In this document: positions 11,035 to 23,500 of the stretch, one piece after another
Position numbering within the stretch: position 1 is the first letter of the stretch
Layout: every line of letters starts with the position of its first letter
Source of the DNA: Ancistrus triradiatus
Taxonomy: Eukaryota; Chordata; Actinopteri; Siluriformes; Loricariidae
NCBI GenBank assembly: GCA_025084515.1
Contig: JAJAGP010000424.1
Location: 202,742-266,741 of the forward strand
Length of the DNA: 64,000 nt
Direction: 5' to 3'
Made by a program: the position numbers and the translations under genes
Notes under the pieces: generated by a model
What the model was told of the DNA's origin: nothing
The model's database searches: none
Seen by the model: the letters and a program-made list of their open reading frames with translations, nothing else

Positions 11035-12685
11035 CGCTGCTTATGAATTTCTCCTGCTATCTAACTGCCACACCCACGCACACAAACGCACACAGACATG
11101 AGACGAGACCTACACTGATTTTAGTTATGTTAAAAATAAAATAAACACTTTACATGTTAAAAAATATATCCAGGGCTTTCAGGACATTCAGGGCTTCAGC
11201 CCTGTTAAATTGACCTGGCGATTCCCTTGAGCACACCTCGTCACAAGTCATGGATCAACAGAAACAACTACAAGCTATTCACACTTTAGTGGTGCTTGTT
11301 CAAGGCATTAAACGTTTGGAAGTACATATACCTGCTATATTACAGAAAAGTGCTAAGCTTTTAAGCAGAAATGGTGCAATTGTAGGCCACAGAAAGTAAA
11401 CAAAACGCTGCTGCAGTAATATCTTGTTAAATATGTCAAACAACAAATACGCTAATTTTGACATCACTAACATACACACGTCATGTCATATATGTATATA
11501 CACACATACACACACAAATATAGATAGATAGAAAGAAATCTAAACATGTCCATGTTGATGTAGAAAACATTTTAAAACAATTCACATGGTAGTAGATTCA
11601 CAACAGTTTGTTCTGGCTAGCATTCCATAAACTGACAAAGAAAACGGAAGCCACGTTTGGTACCGTGTTTTGACCAAACTTGGTATCAAGGTGAAAATTC
11701 AGATATTGTGACAGCCCTACAAAAACTGCATTCGAGATGTGATGTGTAGATAAATATGGACTAGGACTAAGCATTAAAATGTAAATCTTCATCATCATAA
11801 ATAATCACAGTAATCATAATCCAGTTTAGCCAGAGGGCAAATTCTTAATTGTTAATTCTCTGACTAGGTGAACTATAAAATCTAAATTAGTAAAAGACAT
11901 TGTAGGACAACTAATCTAGACTAGAACTTTCTACCTCAAATCTTGTGTATTTCACCATCCAGTAAACAAATAAAATTAATTCCTTCTAGAGTGCACAGGC
12001 CTTAAAGCACTCAACAGGTCTTCATTCTTCATAACTCCCTAAAGGGTATATTATTATTATACAGATGCACATTGTTCAAGCGAATGCATTTTACTCCATA
12101 ACAATGATGAATACACAGCAAAGCTCTTTAAACATGTGTCCCACAGCAAATGCCTATACTGTGTCACTGTATATACCTCGCTACATTGCGCTTTCCACAT
12201 ACTCTTAAAGCAGGATGCAAGTGAGTGCCAAGTGTTTTGAAACATCCCCAGAGTGCTTTATGAGTTGCTCTGGCCTTAGTTAGGAAAACACTGGCTATGT
12301 TTGGCCAAACTCTGATAAGAATTCAACACAGTGCTGCCCATGCCCTCTCCACCAATTGCATGGACATTTCAGGAAAGCTTTATTGTTCTGTACAAGCTGC
12401 TTCCCAGTTCATGACACAAGAAGGGTGAGATAGAGTCACACAGCACATTCACAAGAAAGTAACAGTTAAAAGGAGGCTTGTCTATGTTTAACCAATATAT
12501 CACCTGATATATCTTTATCACTGCTCCCTGACAACGCTGTAACAATCCTACTCAAACTGAACAGGAACTTTCATCTCAAGTAAACGCAAATGTAGTATTA
12601 GACCTCCATAATGCTTCAATCAGGTCAGCCAGATATATAATCAATTTCTTCTACTTTAGCTGTAAATGCCAACAAAAACAGCAGA
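11035..12685. other. No gene seen; intronic sequence
   Basis: I recognise no coding exon, repeat end or RNA gene here. A short TA/CA-rich patch lies at 11480-11530. Confidence 0.45.
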
Positions 12686-12689
12686 GCAA

Positions 12690-12863
12690 CACCACAGCAA
12701 GAAGGTCCTAGGTTCAATCCCAGAGGGAGTGGTCTTGGTCCATTCTGTGTGGATTTTGCATGTCCCCCCAGTGTCTGTGTGGGTATTCTCCAGGTACTCC
12801 GGTTTCTTCCCACAGTACAAAGACATGCAGTAGGTTAACTGATTATGCTAAAATCAGTAGTAG

Positions 12864-12932
<69 letters not shown>

Positions 12933-12965
12933 CCCTGTGTTGGATTGCCGCCCTGTCTAGGGTTG
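12690..12965 (+). repeat. Dispersed repeat with TCCTAGGTTCAATCCCAG core
   Basis: The segment GAAGGTCCTAGGTTCAATCC, then TGTGTGGATTTTGCATGTCC and CTCCGGTTTCTTCCCACAGT, is a family I recall as very common in fish and amphibian genomes, probably SINE/LINE-derived. An antisense copy lies at 53545-53815. A GT/GA microsatellite (12865-12932) expanded inside it, as also happened in the other copy. Confidence 0.6.
12865..12932. repeat. (GT)n(GA)n microsatellite
   Basis: About 27 GT units followed by about 7 GA units, inside the dispersed repeat above. Confidence 0.95.
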
Positions 12966-13020
12966 TGGATAAGAAGGTGAATGAACAAATAATCCAATAT
13001 AAAAGACTAACTATAAACTA

Positions 13021-14049
13021 TACACTCACTGGCCACTTTATTAGGTTAAGTCAAGTCAGATCTATTTATATAGCGCTTTTTACAATGGAGCATTGTCTCA
13101 AAGCAACTTTACAAGTTTAGATTATCTCCTAATAACTACGTCCATTCCCATCCATTTAGGTACACCTTGCTAGTATTGGGTTGGACACCCTTTTGCCTTC
13201 AGAACTGCTTTAATTCTTCATGGCACAAATTAAACAAAATGATGGAAACATTCCTCAGAGATTTTGGACCATATTTACATGATAGCAGTTGATGCAGATT
13301 TGTTGGCAGCATCTCCTGTTCCACCATCTCTGACAGGTGCTCTATTGGACTGAAAAGGAGCATTAACCTGCTGGAAGTAACCATTAGAATATGGGTACAC
13401 TGTGGTCATAAAAGAATTTACATGGTCAGAAACAATACTCAGGTATGCTGTGGCATTTAAAAGATGCTCAACCAGTAAGAGAAATAAAGGCAAGAAAATA
13501 TCCCACACACCATTACATCACCAACAACAACCTAAAGCGTTGACAGAAGGCAGGCTCGAGACTCATCAGACCAGACAACATTTTTCCAATCTTCCATTAT
13601 CCAGCTTTGGTGAGCCCGTGCAAATTGTAGGTTCAGTTGCCTGAACAGGAATGGCACCTGGTGTGGTCTTCTGTTGCTACTGCCCATCTTCTTTAGATAT
13701 GCTCTTCTGTTATACTCAGTTGTAAGAAGTAGTTATTTGAGTTACTGTTGCCTTTCTATCAGCCATTCTCCTCTGACCTCAGCCATCAACAAGGCATTTT
13801 CACCCAGAGAACTGTCACTTACTGGATATTTTCTATTTTTCTGAGCATGAAAATCCCAGTAGAGCTGCAGTTTCTGAAATACTCAGACCAGCCAATCTAG
13901 CACCAACAACCATGCCAAAGCCATGTTCAAAGTCACTTAAATCACCTTTCCTCCCCATTCTGATTCTCAGTTTGAACTTCAGCAGATTGCCTAGATATTT
14001 GCATTAATAAGCAGTCGAACAGGTGTACATAAAGTGTCCGGGGAGTGTA
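13021..14049 (-). mobile_element. DNA transposon with TACACTCACTGGCCAC ends
   Basis: The left end TACACTCACTGGCCACTTTA and the right end (reverse complement TACACTCCCCGGACACTTTA) are inverted repeats of a family I recall as very common in fish. The interior is degenerate; no transposase can be read with confidence, although the antisense direction looks coding-derived. An L2 tail is inserted at 13047. A shorter copy lies at 49906-50470. Confidence 0.75.
13047..13152 (-). mobile_element. L2 LINE 3' tail, short 5'-truncated insertion
   Basis: In antisense it reads the same 3' end as the large L2 at 34946-40319: ATGGACGTAGTTATTAGGAG, then CTCCATTGTAAAAAGCGCTA and a TGACTTGACTT tail. It splits TTATTAGGT from TTTAGGTACACC of the host transposon, so a short target duplication (about TTAGGT) is likely. 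Confidence 0.85.
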
Positions 14050-14413
14050 TAAACAGAACATCAACATCATAATTAACTACACTGTATAAAGAGTTGAAGA
14101 TAAATTAGTGCACATTACACTATATAATCGTCACTACCAGCATGATAATAGCCATGTCCCAAAACAAAAGCTATGCGTGTTCAGAGGGCAAAGGAAAGAA
14201 CCTGCAAGCTTAAAATAGAGTTTACTACTGACTGGTGAGAAATGGTGGAACAACCTCTAGCACCCATACTCAATATGAATAAACGTCCACTTCCAAATTT
14301 GTCCCAAAAGCAGGTGCTTGATAAACTAAAACAAATCACACACATGTGAAAGTATGCTCATGTGCATACTCCTTGATTGAGTGTGTTTGCGTGGGAGCAA
14401 AATAAATACTCAC

Positions 14414-14531
14414 TCTCCGCTTCAGACGGTCCCTCTCTCTGAGTGTTAGTGTGTCAGCTTTAGCAATGACAGGGACAATGTTCACTTTGCTGTGTATGGC
14501 TTTCATGAACTCAACATCCAGCGGCTTCAAT
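14414..14531 (-). CDS. septin2: Septin exon: AKAD (G4); last exon in window
   Basis: The 118 bp exon has acceptor TTTTTAG and donor GTGAGTAT, phase 2 in and phase 0 out. It encodes LKPLDVEFMKAIHSKVNIVP, then VIAKADTLTLRERDRLKRR. AKAD is the guanine-specificity G4 box. The next expected septin segment (the DEIEEH-like helix) was not found between 1 and 14413, so the following intron is over 14 kb or leaves the window. Confidence 0.94.
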
Positions 14532-17500
14532 CTAAAAATGCACATTTAATCCACGTATATCAACAACTGTTTGATTGTTATTTTTAAATGACTTCACTCT
14601 GAAAAACAGCAATGTGTAGAAGTATTTACCCATGTCCAAATGGAGATATGAAGTAAAAGCAGCAATGAACTCTGTTGTCCACAATGTGTCTTCGATTTAG
14701 TCCACTCTCATCATGCAGGTAGCGTTCAAACTGATTGTCAATGTACTGGATGATGGTCTTAAAACTGAGGGAGAAACAGATTAGTCACAGAATATAAGTT
14801 TAATGACCAAAAAAAAAAAAAATTAAAATAAATTAAATAATAAAGAAAAATAACTGCATCTCTGATGCAAACACTACAAACAAACTCATTCACTCCCTTT
14901 CTTTAGGAACTTTGCATTGCAATCCAAAAATGTTAGCATGTCAACATGCTCCTGGCTAAAGCTGGCTCTCTTTTTTAGAGACTATGGCCCTGTCCACACG
15001 AACACGGGGGTTTTTTTTTTTTTAACGCAGCTTTTTCTATGCGTTTTGACCGTTCGTCCACACGAAAACGGCGTTTTAGGTCACTGAAAACGGACTTTTT
15101 TTGCAAAACTCCTTCCACTTTTAATAATCGATTATATCGATTCGTTGTTGCAGCCCTACACAGGGACACTAGACACTACCTCGAGATCACAAAGATAATG
15201 ATAGGACAGCATTTGGTAAGATGCACTGTATAGACAAATACATTGGTACACATACACATTAAACCTACAGGAGCTTTTATGAAAGCCCATAGACATTAAT
15301 ATGGAGTTGGTCCCTCCACTGCAGCTATAACAACTTCCACTCTTCTGGGACTTTTTTGAGCATTCATCCAGAAGAGCATTTGTAAAGTCAGATATTGATG
15401 TTGGACGAGAGGATTCAGCTTGCAATCTCCATTCTAGTGCATCCCAAAGGTGTTCAAAGAGGTTGAGGTCAGGGCTCCGTGTGAGCGAGTCAAATTCTTC
15501 CACACCAAACTCACCCAACCATGCCTTCATGGACCTTGCTTTAGGGCATTAGGGCACAGCCAACAGACAAACTGTTCCCACAAAATTGGATGTATACAAT
15601 TGTCCAAAATGTATTGGTATACTGAAGCATTATGATTTCCCTTCACTGGAACTAAGGGACCTAGGCCAACCCCAAAAATACAATGATAGCATTATTCCCC
15701 CTCCACCAAACTTTACAGTTGGAACAATGCAGTTAGGCACGTCGTGTTACCCTGGCATTCACCAGACCTAGACTGGTCTAATCAGACAGCCAGATAGTGA
15801 AGCGTGGCTTGTCAGGCTACAGAACAGGTTTTCGTTGCTCCAGAGTCCAGTGTCGGGGGGGCTTTATACCACTCCGTCACTATGACATTTTTGTGGGATT
15901 GTGCTTGGAATGCAGTGTCGACAGACAGAACTTTTATGCACTAATAAGCACCTGTAACTGTACATAGTCTGCCATCTGTGTCCAAGTGGCTGTGATTCAT
16001 AAACACTTCCACTTTTCAATACTACTACAATGAAGAAATTTCATAAATTGACTTTTTGCAATTGTAGCATTCTATTAGAGTACCACACTCAAATACAGTG
16101 AGCTCTTTAGAACAGCACATTCCTTCACAGATGTTTATGAAGGCAGACTGCATGGCCAGGTGTCTATTTTATACACCTGAGGCAATGGGACTAAATAAAA
16201 TGTAAAAAATAATAAAGAGATGTGGCCCAGTAATTCTGTCCATGTAATGTGTGTACAAGGTAGGCCAAGCTAAATCTACATCATCAAGGGAAACATGTCC
16301 TATTGATATGCAGCACCATGAAAGTCGCAGGAAACAACGTACGATTTTTTTCCTCCCTACAGTCTGACAAGTCGGTGTTTAACTGAATATAACTTATTGG
16401 GTTACCACAGCAAGACCTTATCTCAATTTAATCACAAATAGCAAATCTAGAGAAAACACATACACTTAACTCTTCATAAAAATAAACTAAACATTCAAAA
16501 TTAGAAGAAAATTATCCATTGCTTTTAAGAAAACTCTTGTAACCAGAGGTGGGAGTAGCAAGTAAAATATATACATATTTTACTTAAAAGTACCCATCCA
16601 AAACATTTAGAGTCATAAAGTATATTGTAGTTGAAAACATATACACTGCTCAAAAAAAATAAAGGGAACACTCAAATAACACATCAATGGGATGATAATC
16701 AGGTGTGAGTGGGCAACCGGTTTTATTTAAAGAACAGGGATCTATCAATGTCTGCTCTTCACAACACATGTTTGTGGAAGTTTATCATGGCAGGAACAAA
16801 TGAGATTTCTGAGGACCTCAAAAAGAGTTATTGATACTCATCAATCAGGAAAAGGTTACAAAACCATCTCTAAAGAGTTTGGACTCCACCAATCCACAGT
16901 CAGACAGATTGTGTACAAATGGAGGAAATTCAAAAACATTGTTACCCTCCCCAGGAGTGGTCGACCAACAAAAATCACTCCAAGAGCCAGCCGTGTAATA
17001 GTTGGTGAGGTCACAAAGGACTCCAGAGTAACTTCTAAGCAACTGAAGGCCTCTCTCAGATTGACTAATGTTAATGTTCATGAGTCCACCATCAGAACAA
17101 CACTGAACTACAATGCTGTGAATGGCAGGGTTGCATGGAGAAAGCCACTGCTCTCCAAAAAGAACATTGCTGCTCGTCTGCAGTTTGCTAAAGATCACGT
17201 GGACAAGCCAGAAGGCTATTGGAAGAATGTTTTGTGGACGGATGAGACCGAAACGGAACTTTGGTTTAAAAGAAAAGCGTTATGTTTGAAGAAAGGAAAA
17301 CACTGCATTCCAGCATTATCCCATCTGTGAAACATGGTGATGGTAGTATCATGATTGGGCCTGTTTTAATGCATCTGGGCCAGGACGGCTTGCCATCATT
17401 GATGCAACAATGAATTCTGAATTATATCAGAGAATTCTAAAGGAAAATGTCAGGACATCTGTCCATAAACTGAATCTCAAGAGAAGGTGGGTCATGCAGC

Positions 17501-20500
17501 AAGACAACGACCCTAAGCACACATGTCGGTCCACCAAAGAATGGTTAAAGAAGAATTTAGTGAATGTTTTGGAATGGCCAAGTCAAAGTCCTGACCTTAA
17601 TCCAACCAAAATGTTGTGGAACATGTGAGGTTAATGTGAGGAAACCCACCAACATCCCAGAGTTGAAGCTGTTCTGTATGGCGGAATTACTCCAAGCCGG
17701 TGTGATCAACAGTTACCGGAAATGTTTAATTGCAGTTATTTTTGCAAAGGGAGGGGGTCACACCAGATACTGAAAGCAAAGGTTCACATACTTTTGCCAC
17801 TCACTAATATGTAATATTGGATCATTTTCCTCAATAAATAAATGACCAAGTCTGACGTTTTTGTGTCATTTGTTCAACTGGGTACTAGTTGTCTACTTTT
17901 AGAACTTATATATATATAAAAAGTTCTAAAAGTAGACAACTAGAACCCATATATTAATATATATATATATTTATTTTAAACTTACAAACAACACAGCAAA
18001 ACATTTGATTCGACTATGTATATCAAGGACATACATAGTCAAGACACAAAGCAATACCCAGAGAAAAAATACAGACAATAAAATGGTAAAGTAATAAAAA
18101 CAAAAATAAACATAAATAAACCAAATATATGAAAGAAAAAAAAAAGTGGGACAGTCACATCTAAAACAGAGCAAAACATGTATTACAAATACAAACTTCA
18201 CAGTTGGAATCTTACTAATTACAGAGAGATTACAAAAAAAAAAAAAAGTAGGGAGGGGGTGAACGAACAACCAGATCAGTTAATTAAGGACAGTCTAATG
18301 AAGATAAATTTCTAATATGGTCTAAGAAAGGGTCCCAAACTTTGTAAAATTTATATACTGAGTCATTCCTAAGATGCCTAATTTTTTCCAGCTTCATGAC
18401 ATACACAATCTCTCTAATCCACATAGTATGTGAAGGAGGTATTTGTGATTTCCATTTAAGCAATAACAGTCTCCTGGCAAAGACAGTGACAAAAGATATC
18501 AAATCGGCCTCTGTAAATGAAACCGGGGCTGATATAGGGGGTACCCCAAACAAAGCCGTAAGAGCATTGGGCTCTAGAGGTTTTTTCAACACCGCTGATA
18601 AAGATTTAAAGATCTCTGACCAAAACGTAAATAGAGAAGGGCAGAACCAGAATGTATGAACATGGTCAGCTGCGGCTTGATGGCATCTGTCACCCATGGG
18701 GTCTATATTCTTATGTATATGAGAAAGTCTATCTCTAGTCAAGTGAAATCTGTGAATTATTTTACATTGAATACGGCCATGTTTAGCACAGATGGAGGAT
18801 TTATGAACCTTCTTCAATGCCATACTCCACAGCTCTTCCGAGATTACCTCCCCCAACTCAGACTCCCAGCGTGCCTTGATGCTCGTAAGAGAGGCTAAAC
18901 AAAGAGAATGAATCTGTTCGTAAAGATGTGAGATCTGACCCCTCATTGAGGGTAAGGGCTTAATAAACGTATCCAACTCCGTTCCCTCTGGTAGCTGAGG
19001 AAACTGAGGGAATATACTTTTGGTAAAACTCCGAATTTGTAAATATCTAAAAAAGTGTTGCTGAGGCAATACAAACGAGCTAATTGTTGAAATGTTGCAA
19101 ATGAGCCATCAATAAATAGATCCTTAAATGTTCTTATCCCCCCACTGCACCAAATATTACATGCACCATCCACAAGTGATGGAGAAAAGTATGGATTTGC
19201 AGCTATTGGAGCCAAAACAGAGGCTGATTTAAACAGGAAGTGAGGTTTAAATTGGTTCCATATTCTCAAGGAATTTCTAACCACCACATTCTTTGTGTAA
19301 GACGAACAGGACTTTTTAGTCAGTGAACAGAACAGGGCGCCAAGGGAGGCCGGTTTAACTGAGTTAGCTTCCATGTGAAGCCAGGCCGGTGACACTGAAT
19401 GGGGACTATATTGCAGCCAGTACTTTATGACTAAGATTGACTGCCCAGAAATAGAACCTAAAGTTTGGTAAGGCCATACCACCAAGCTCCTTGGGCCTCT
19501 GTAAAAGTTGCCTCCGCAATCTTGGTGTTTTTTTATTCCAAATAAACTCCAAAATAAGAGAATCTAATTTGTGAAAAAAACTCTTGGGTAAAAAAAGTGG
19601 TATACATTGAAATAAGTAAAGGAATTTAGGGAGAACATTCATTTTAATAGTGTTAATTCATGCGGCTAGGGATAAAGTTAATATGGACCATCAGCTTAAA
19701 TCTTTCTTTAATTTTATCAGAAGTGGGGTGAAATAAGCCTTGTAAAGATTTCTAACAATCTGTCACCTGGATACCTAAATATAGGAAGCTATGATTAGCT
19801 ATTTTAAATGGAGAGTTACGTGAGTATTCCCGTGCTGCATTACCCAGGTTCACTCTTATTCAGATTTAATTTATAACCCGATATGAATGTAAATGAATTG
19901 AATGCTGCTAAAGCAGCTGGAACTGAGACCCTCTTTGTTCCAGACCGCTCCTCACCATGCCCTCAACCCCAGCATCGCCACAGAGAGCCAACGACAGGGG
20001 TTCGATAGCCAGAGCGAACAGCAAAGGACTCAAAGGACACCCCTGCCTGGTACAGCGTTGTAGAGGAAAAAAATCCGATTGAATCATATTTGTTCTCACT
20101 GCGTCTACTGGTGAAGCACAGAGCAGTTTAATCCACCGAGTAAAAGTTTCTCCAAAACCAAATTTTTCCAAGGTATAGAGATATTTCCATTCCACCCTAT
20201 CAAAGGCTTTCTCTGCATCCAGTGATATTACGGCTTCTGTCACGTCAGATTCAGAAGGGTTATAAATTACATTAAACAAACGACGTATATTAAGTGTTGT
20301 CTGTTTTTAATAAAGCCGGTCTGATTCGAAGAAATAACTGTAGGTAATACTGTTTAGTCGAAGTGCGAGAGTCTTTGATAGAAGTTTATAGTCTGCATTT
20401 AATAAACTAATTGGACGATACGAGGAACAACTAAGAGGATTCTTATCCTTTTTAAGAATAAGTGATTTTAAGGCCTGATTAAGAGTTGTAGGGAGCTGCC

Positions 20501-23500
20501 CTGAGTCTAGTGATTCATTAAACATATTTAATAATAATGGTGCCAATTTATCAGAGAACTTAATGTAAAATTCAATAGGATACCCATCCGGGCCCGAACC
20601 CTTACCAGTTTGCATGGATTTTGCTGCACGAGACAGTTCTAAAATTGTCAATGGTTCATCCAGATTTTTAGCTGCATCTGGTTCCAACAAAGGAATCTCC
20701 AATGGCTTGAAGAAATTATCAAAGTCAACCACATTTGCCTTTAAGTCAGAAGTATATAGTTTACTATAAAATTGTCTAAATTCATTATTAATAATGGCGA
20801 GATTAGTTGTGATTCCTGAAGCTGTTTGAATGTGAACAATCTGGTGAGAAGCAGAAGAATGTCGTAACTGATGAGCCAAAACTTTACTAGCCTTGTCCCC
20901 AAATTCAAAATAGTTGGATCTAGATTTAAGTAATAACTCTGCTGCCTCATCAGAGGCCAAAATGTCAAACTCCGCTTGCAGAATAAGCCGTTGTTTATAA
21001 ATGTCCATAGAAGGAGACACCACATATGGATCGTCTAGTTTAGAAATGTTTCTAATTAAATCATCCATTTTTCCTCTTCTTACATCGTTTTTTATGTTGT
21101 GTATAAGAAATTATAACCCCCCGTATATACACTTTTAATGTCTCCCACAGAATGGATGCAGAGATTCCTGGGGTGTTGTTAGTACTAAGGAAGAAGTCTA
21201 TTTGATCAGAAATGTAATTTAAAAAATCATTTGAGAGAAACAACGAGTTAAAACGCCAGGGAATCCGATTACTATTTATCTCAGCCAGTTTCAGGTTCAT
21301 TAAAACTGGAGCATGATCTGAAATGACAATTTTTTCATATGAGCAGGATTTTACCTTTTGGAGAATTCTATTGTCCACCAGAAAATAGTCTATCCGAGTG
21401 AAAGTATAATGTACATGGGAAAAGAAAGAATATGCTTTACCTTTGGAATTGTGAAAGCACCACAAATCTGAGATTGCAAAACTTTTCAAAAAAGTCTTGA
21501 TCACTGTTGCTGATTTGGACTCTGGGGTAGGTTTTTTGGAGGAGTGAACTAATACCGGGTCAAGCCAACAGTTAAGGTTTCCACCTAGAATAAACACATG
21601 TGAGGACATGTCCGGAATATTTGAAAAAAGCTGCCTAAAAAAGTCATCATGGTCCCAGTTTGGGGCGTAAACATTAACCAAATGAACTGGAGTATTGTAC
21701 AATTTGCCTGTAAGTATAATATACCGCCCATTTGGATCTGATATTACATTTGAGCAAGTGAAAGAGACCGATTTGTGAAACAAGACTGCCACTCCCCTTG
21801 CTTTACCAGAAAAAGAGTAATCATAAAACTGACCAACCCAACCAGCCTTAAGTTTGTACCTGTCTGATTTGTCTAGGTGTGTTTCTTGAAGGAAAATAAC
21901 TTGAGCACCCAGATGTAATAAGTGCTGGAACACTTTAGTACGTTTCTTAGAGGAATAAAGGCCCTTACAGTTCCAGCTGATAAATCTGAGTTCACCACCC
22001 CCATGGCGAGAATGTATTACAGACTGTATCCTAATAGGACATTAGTAAAGACATAATAACAAACAGAAAGTGCAAAGCCTGCAGAGGACTTGAATCTGAC
22101 ATTTACTGGCCCTTAAAACAAAGAGAAAACATAAAAAAGGAAATAGAAAACCAAACATACATAAAAATTGAACTAATAAAATACAAGGTAAAGCCAAAAG
22201 TCCCCACCCACCTCCCAACTAGCACCTCCCCACCTGAGATGCAAAAACAACTGCTCCCAACCATACCTAGCACAAGCCACTCCATAGCAATTTGCTAAAC
22301 CTGAAATGCTATATGAGAGAAAAATGGACGTATTTTAATAAAAAAAAATACACAACATTATTATTAATGATAATCTAACATCAACAGCCATCAAATCACA
22401 ACAACTGTTCAAATAAAGAACATTAGTAATAACAGTCATTACATAACTCACGTGTCCCTATAACGGGTGTGATTACTAAGGAAGTTTATCGGCAAAATCC
22501 GCCGCTTCTTTTGCATCCTCAAATCTGTGTACCGTACCGTCTGGAAGAGTAATTAAGAAGGGTAATTAATGTTGCTGGGTACAGCAGGCCAAATTTTATG
22601 TCTGCATAAGACCTTAAACGACGTTTCACATCACCAAAAGCAGTTCCGTTTCCGCGCAACAGATGAAGTATAGTCCGGAAAAATAAAGATTTTCTTGCCT
22701 CCGTAGTACAATGGAGAAGCCCTTCCGGCCCACTGCAAGATCTTGTTCCGAACATGAAAGAAGTGGACACTGGCAATGAAAAGTCTAGGCATCTCAGTTT
22801 CTTTGGGTTTTGCACGGAGGGTTCTATGTGCAAGATCCAGCAGCGGTTTCTCTTCCAGTCCGAGCACGTCTTGAAGCAGCCCTGCTACAAAATCCGAAGC
22901 CTGAGCTCCCTCCGATCCTTCTGGGACCCCAGTAATTCGCAAATTATTTCTTCGTGAGCATGCTTCAAGGTCCTCACATCTGTCTTCAAGATGTTTGCAC
23001 TGGGTAGTGAGTTTACCAACAGTCGCTTGTTACTCAGTGAGCTGTGTACTGTTATCAGTAGCGGAATGCTCCAGCTCCCGCAGGGTTTCATCATGCGAGT
23101 CCAGTTTTTGTTGTAGCGGATTAATTAAGTTAGAGAGTTCCAACTTAACAGCCGCAATTTCCATCCGAAGACCAGAAGAGAATGAATCAAGTCTGCTACA
23201 AATGTCGGACTTTAGCGTGTCCATCATAGTTTGCAGCAGTGAAGCACTGACCACGGTATCGGGTAAGATGTTCACTTCTCCCTCGGGAGCGTCGGCCATG
23301 GGTGCTGCAGGCTTGCGGCCCAACTTTGAAAGTTCCGTTTTGCTGCGGGTAGCTGACATTTTGTCCAATAAGAAAGTCAGGCAATGAGATAATATATATC
23401 TGGGGTGTATTCAAAAGCTGTTTTATAGAAAAAATAATTGTTGTGTCAAGTACAAAAAGTAGTGTTGCCAACTCCTCAGTAAGCAAAGTAGCTATTGGCT

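Larger units (their letters stand above)
17965..23385 (-). mobile_element. L1-type LINE, nearly full length but defective
   Basis: On the minus strand the order is ORF1 (about 23368-22555), then ORF2 with endonuclease (about 22010-21061), reverse transcriptase (21068-19900) and C-terminal region (19642-18284), then an AT-rich 3' end to about 17965. This is the layout of fish L1 elements (L1/Tx1 group). Several frameshifts and a deletion in the RT core make it inactive. It lies sense to the septin gene in its 18.5 kb intron. Confidence 0.88.

Noticed and set aside
14975..15233. Overlapping open frames on both strands (61-64 codons)
   Set aside because: They lie in the terminal part of the partial hAT and its nested element; the same sequence appears at 46499-46757 as non-coding repeat.
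18396..18898. Plus-strand open frames at 18396-18659 and 18656-18898
   Set aside because: They are antisense shadows of the L1 ORF2 C-terminus.
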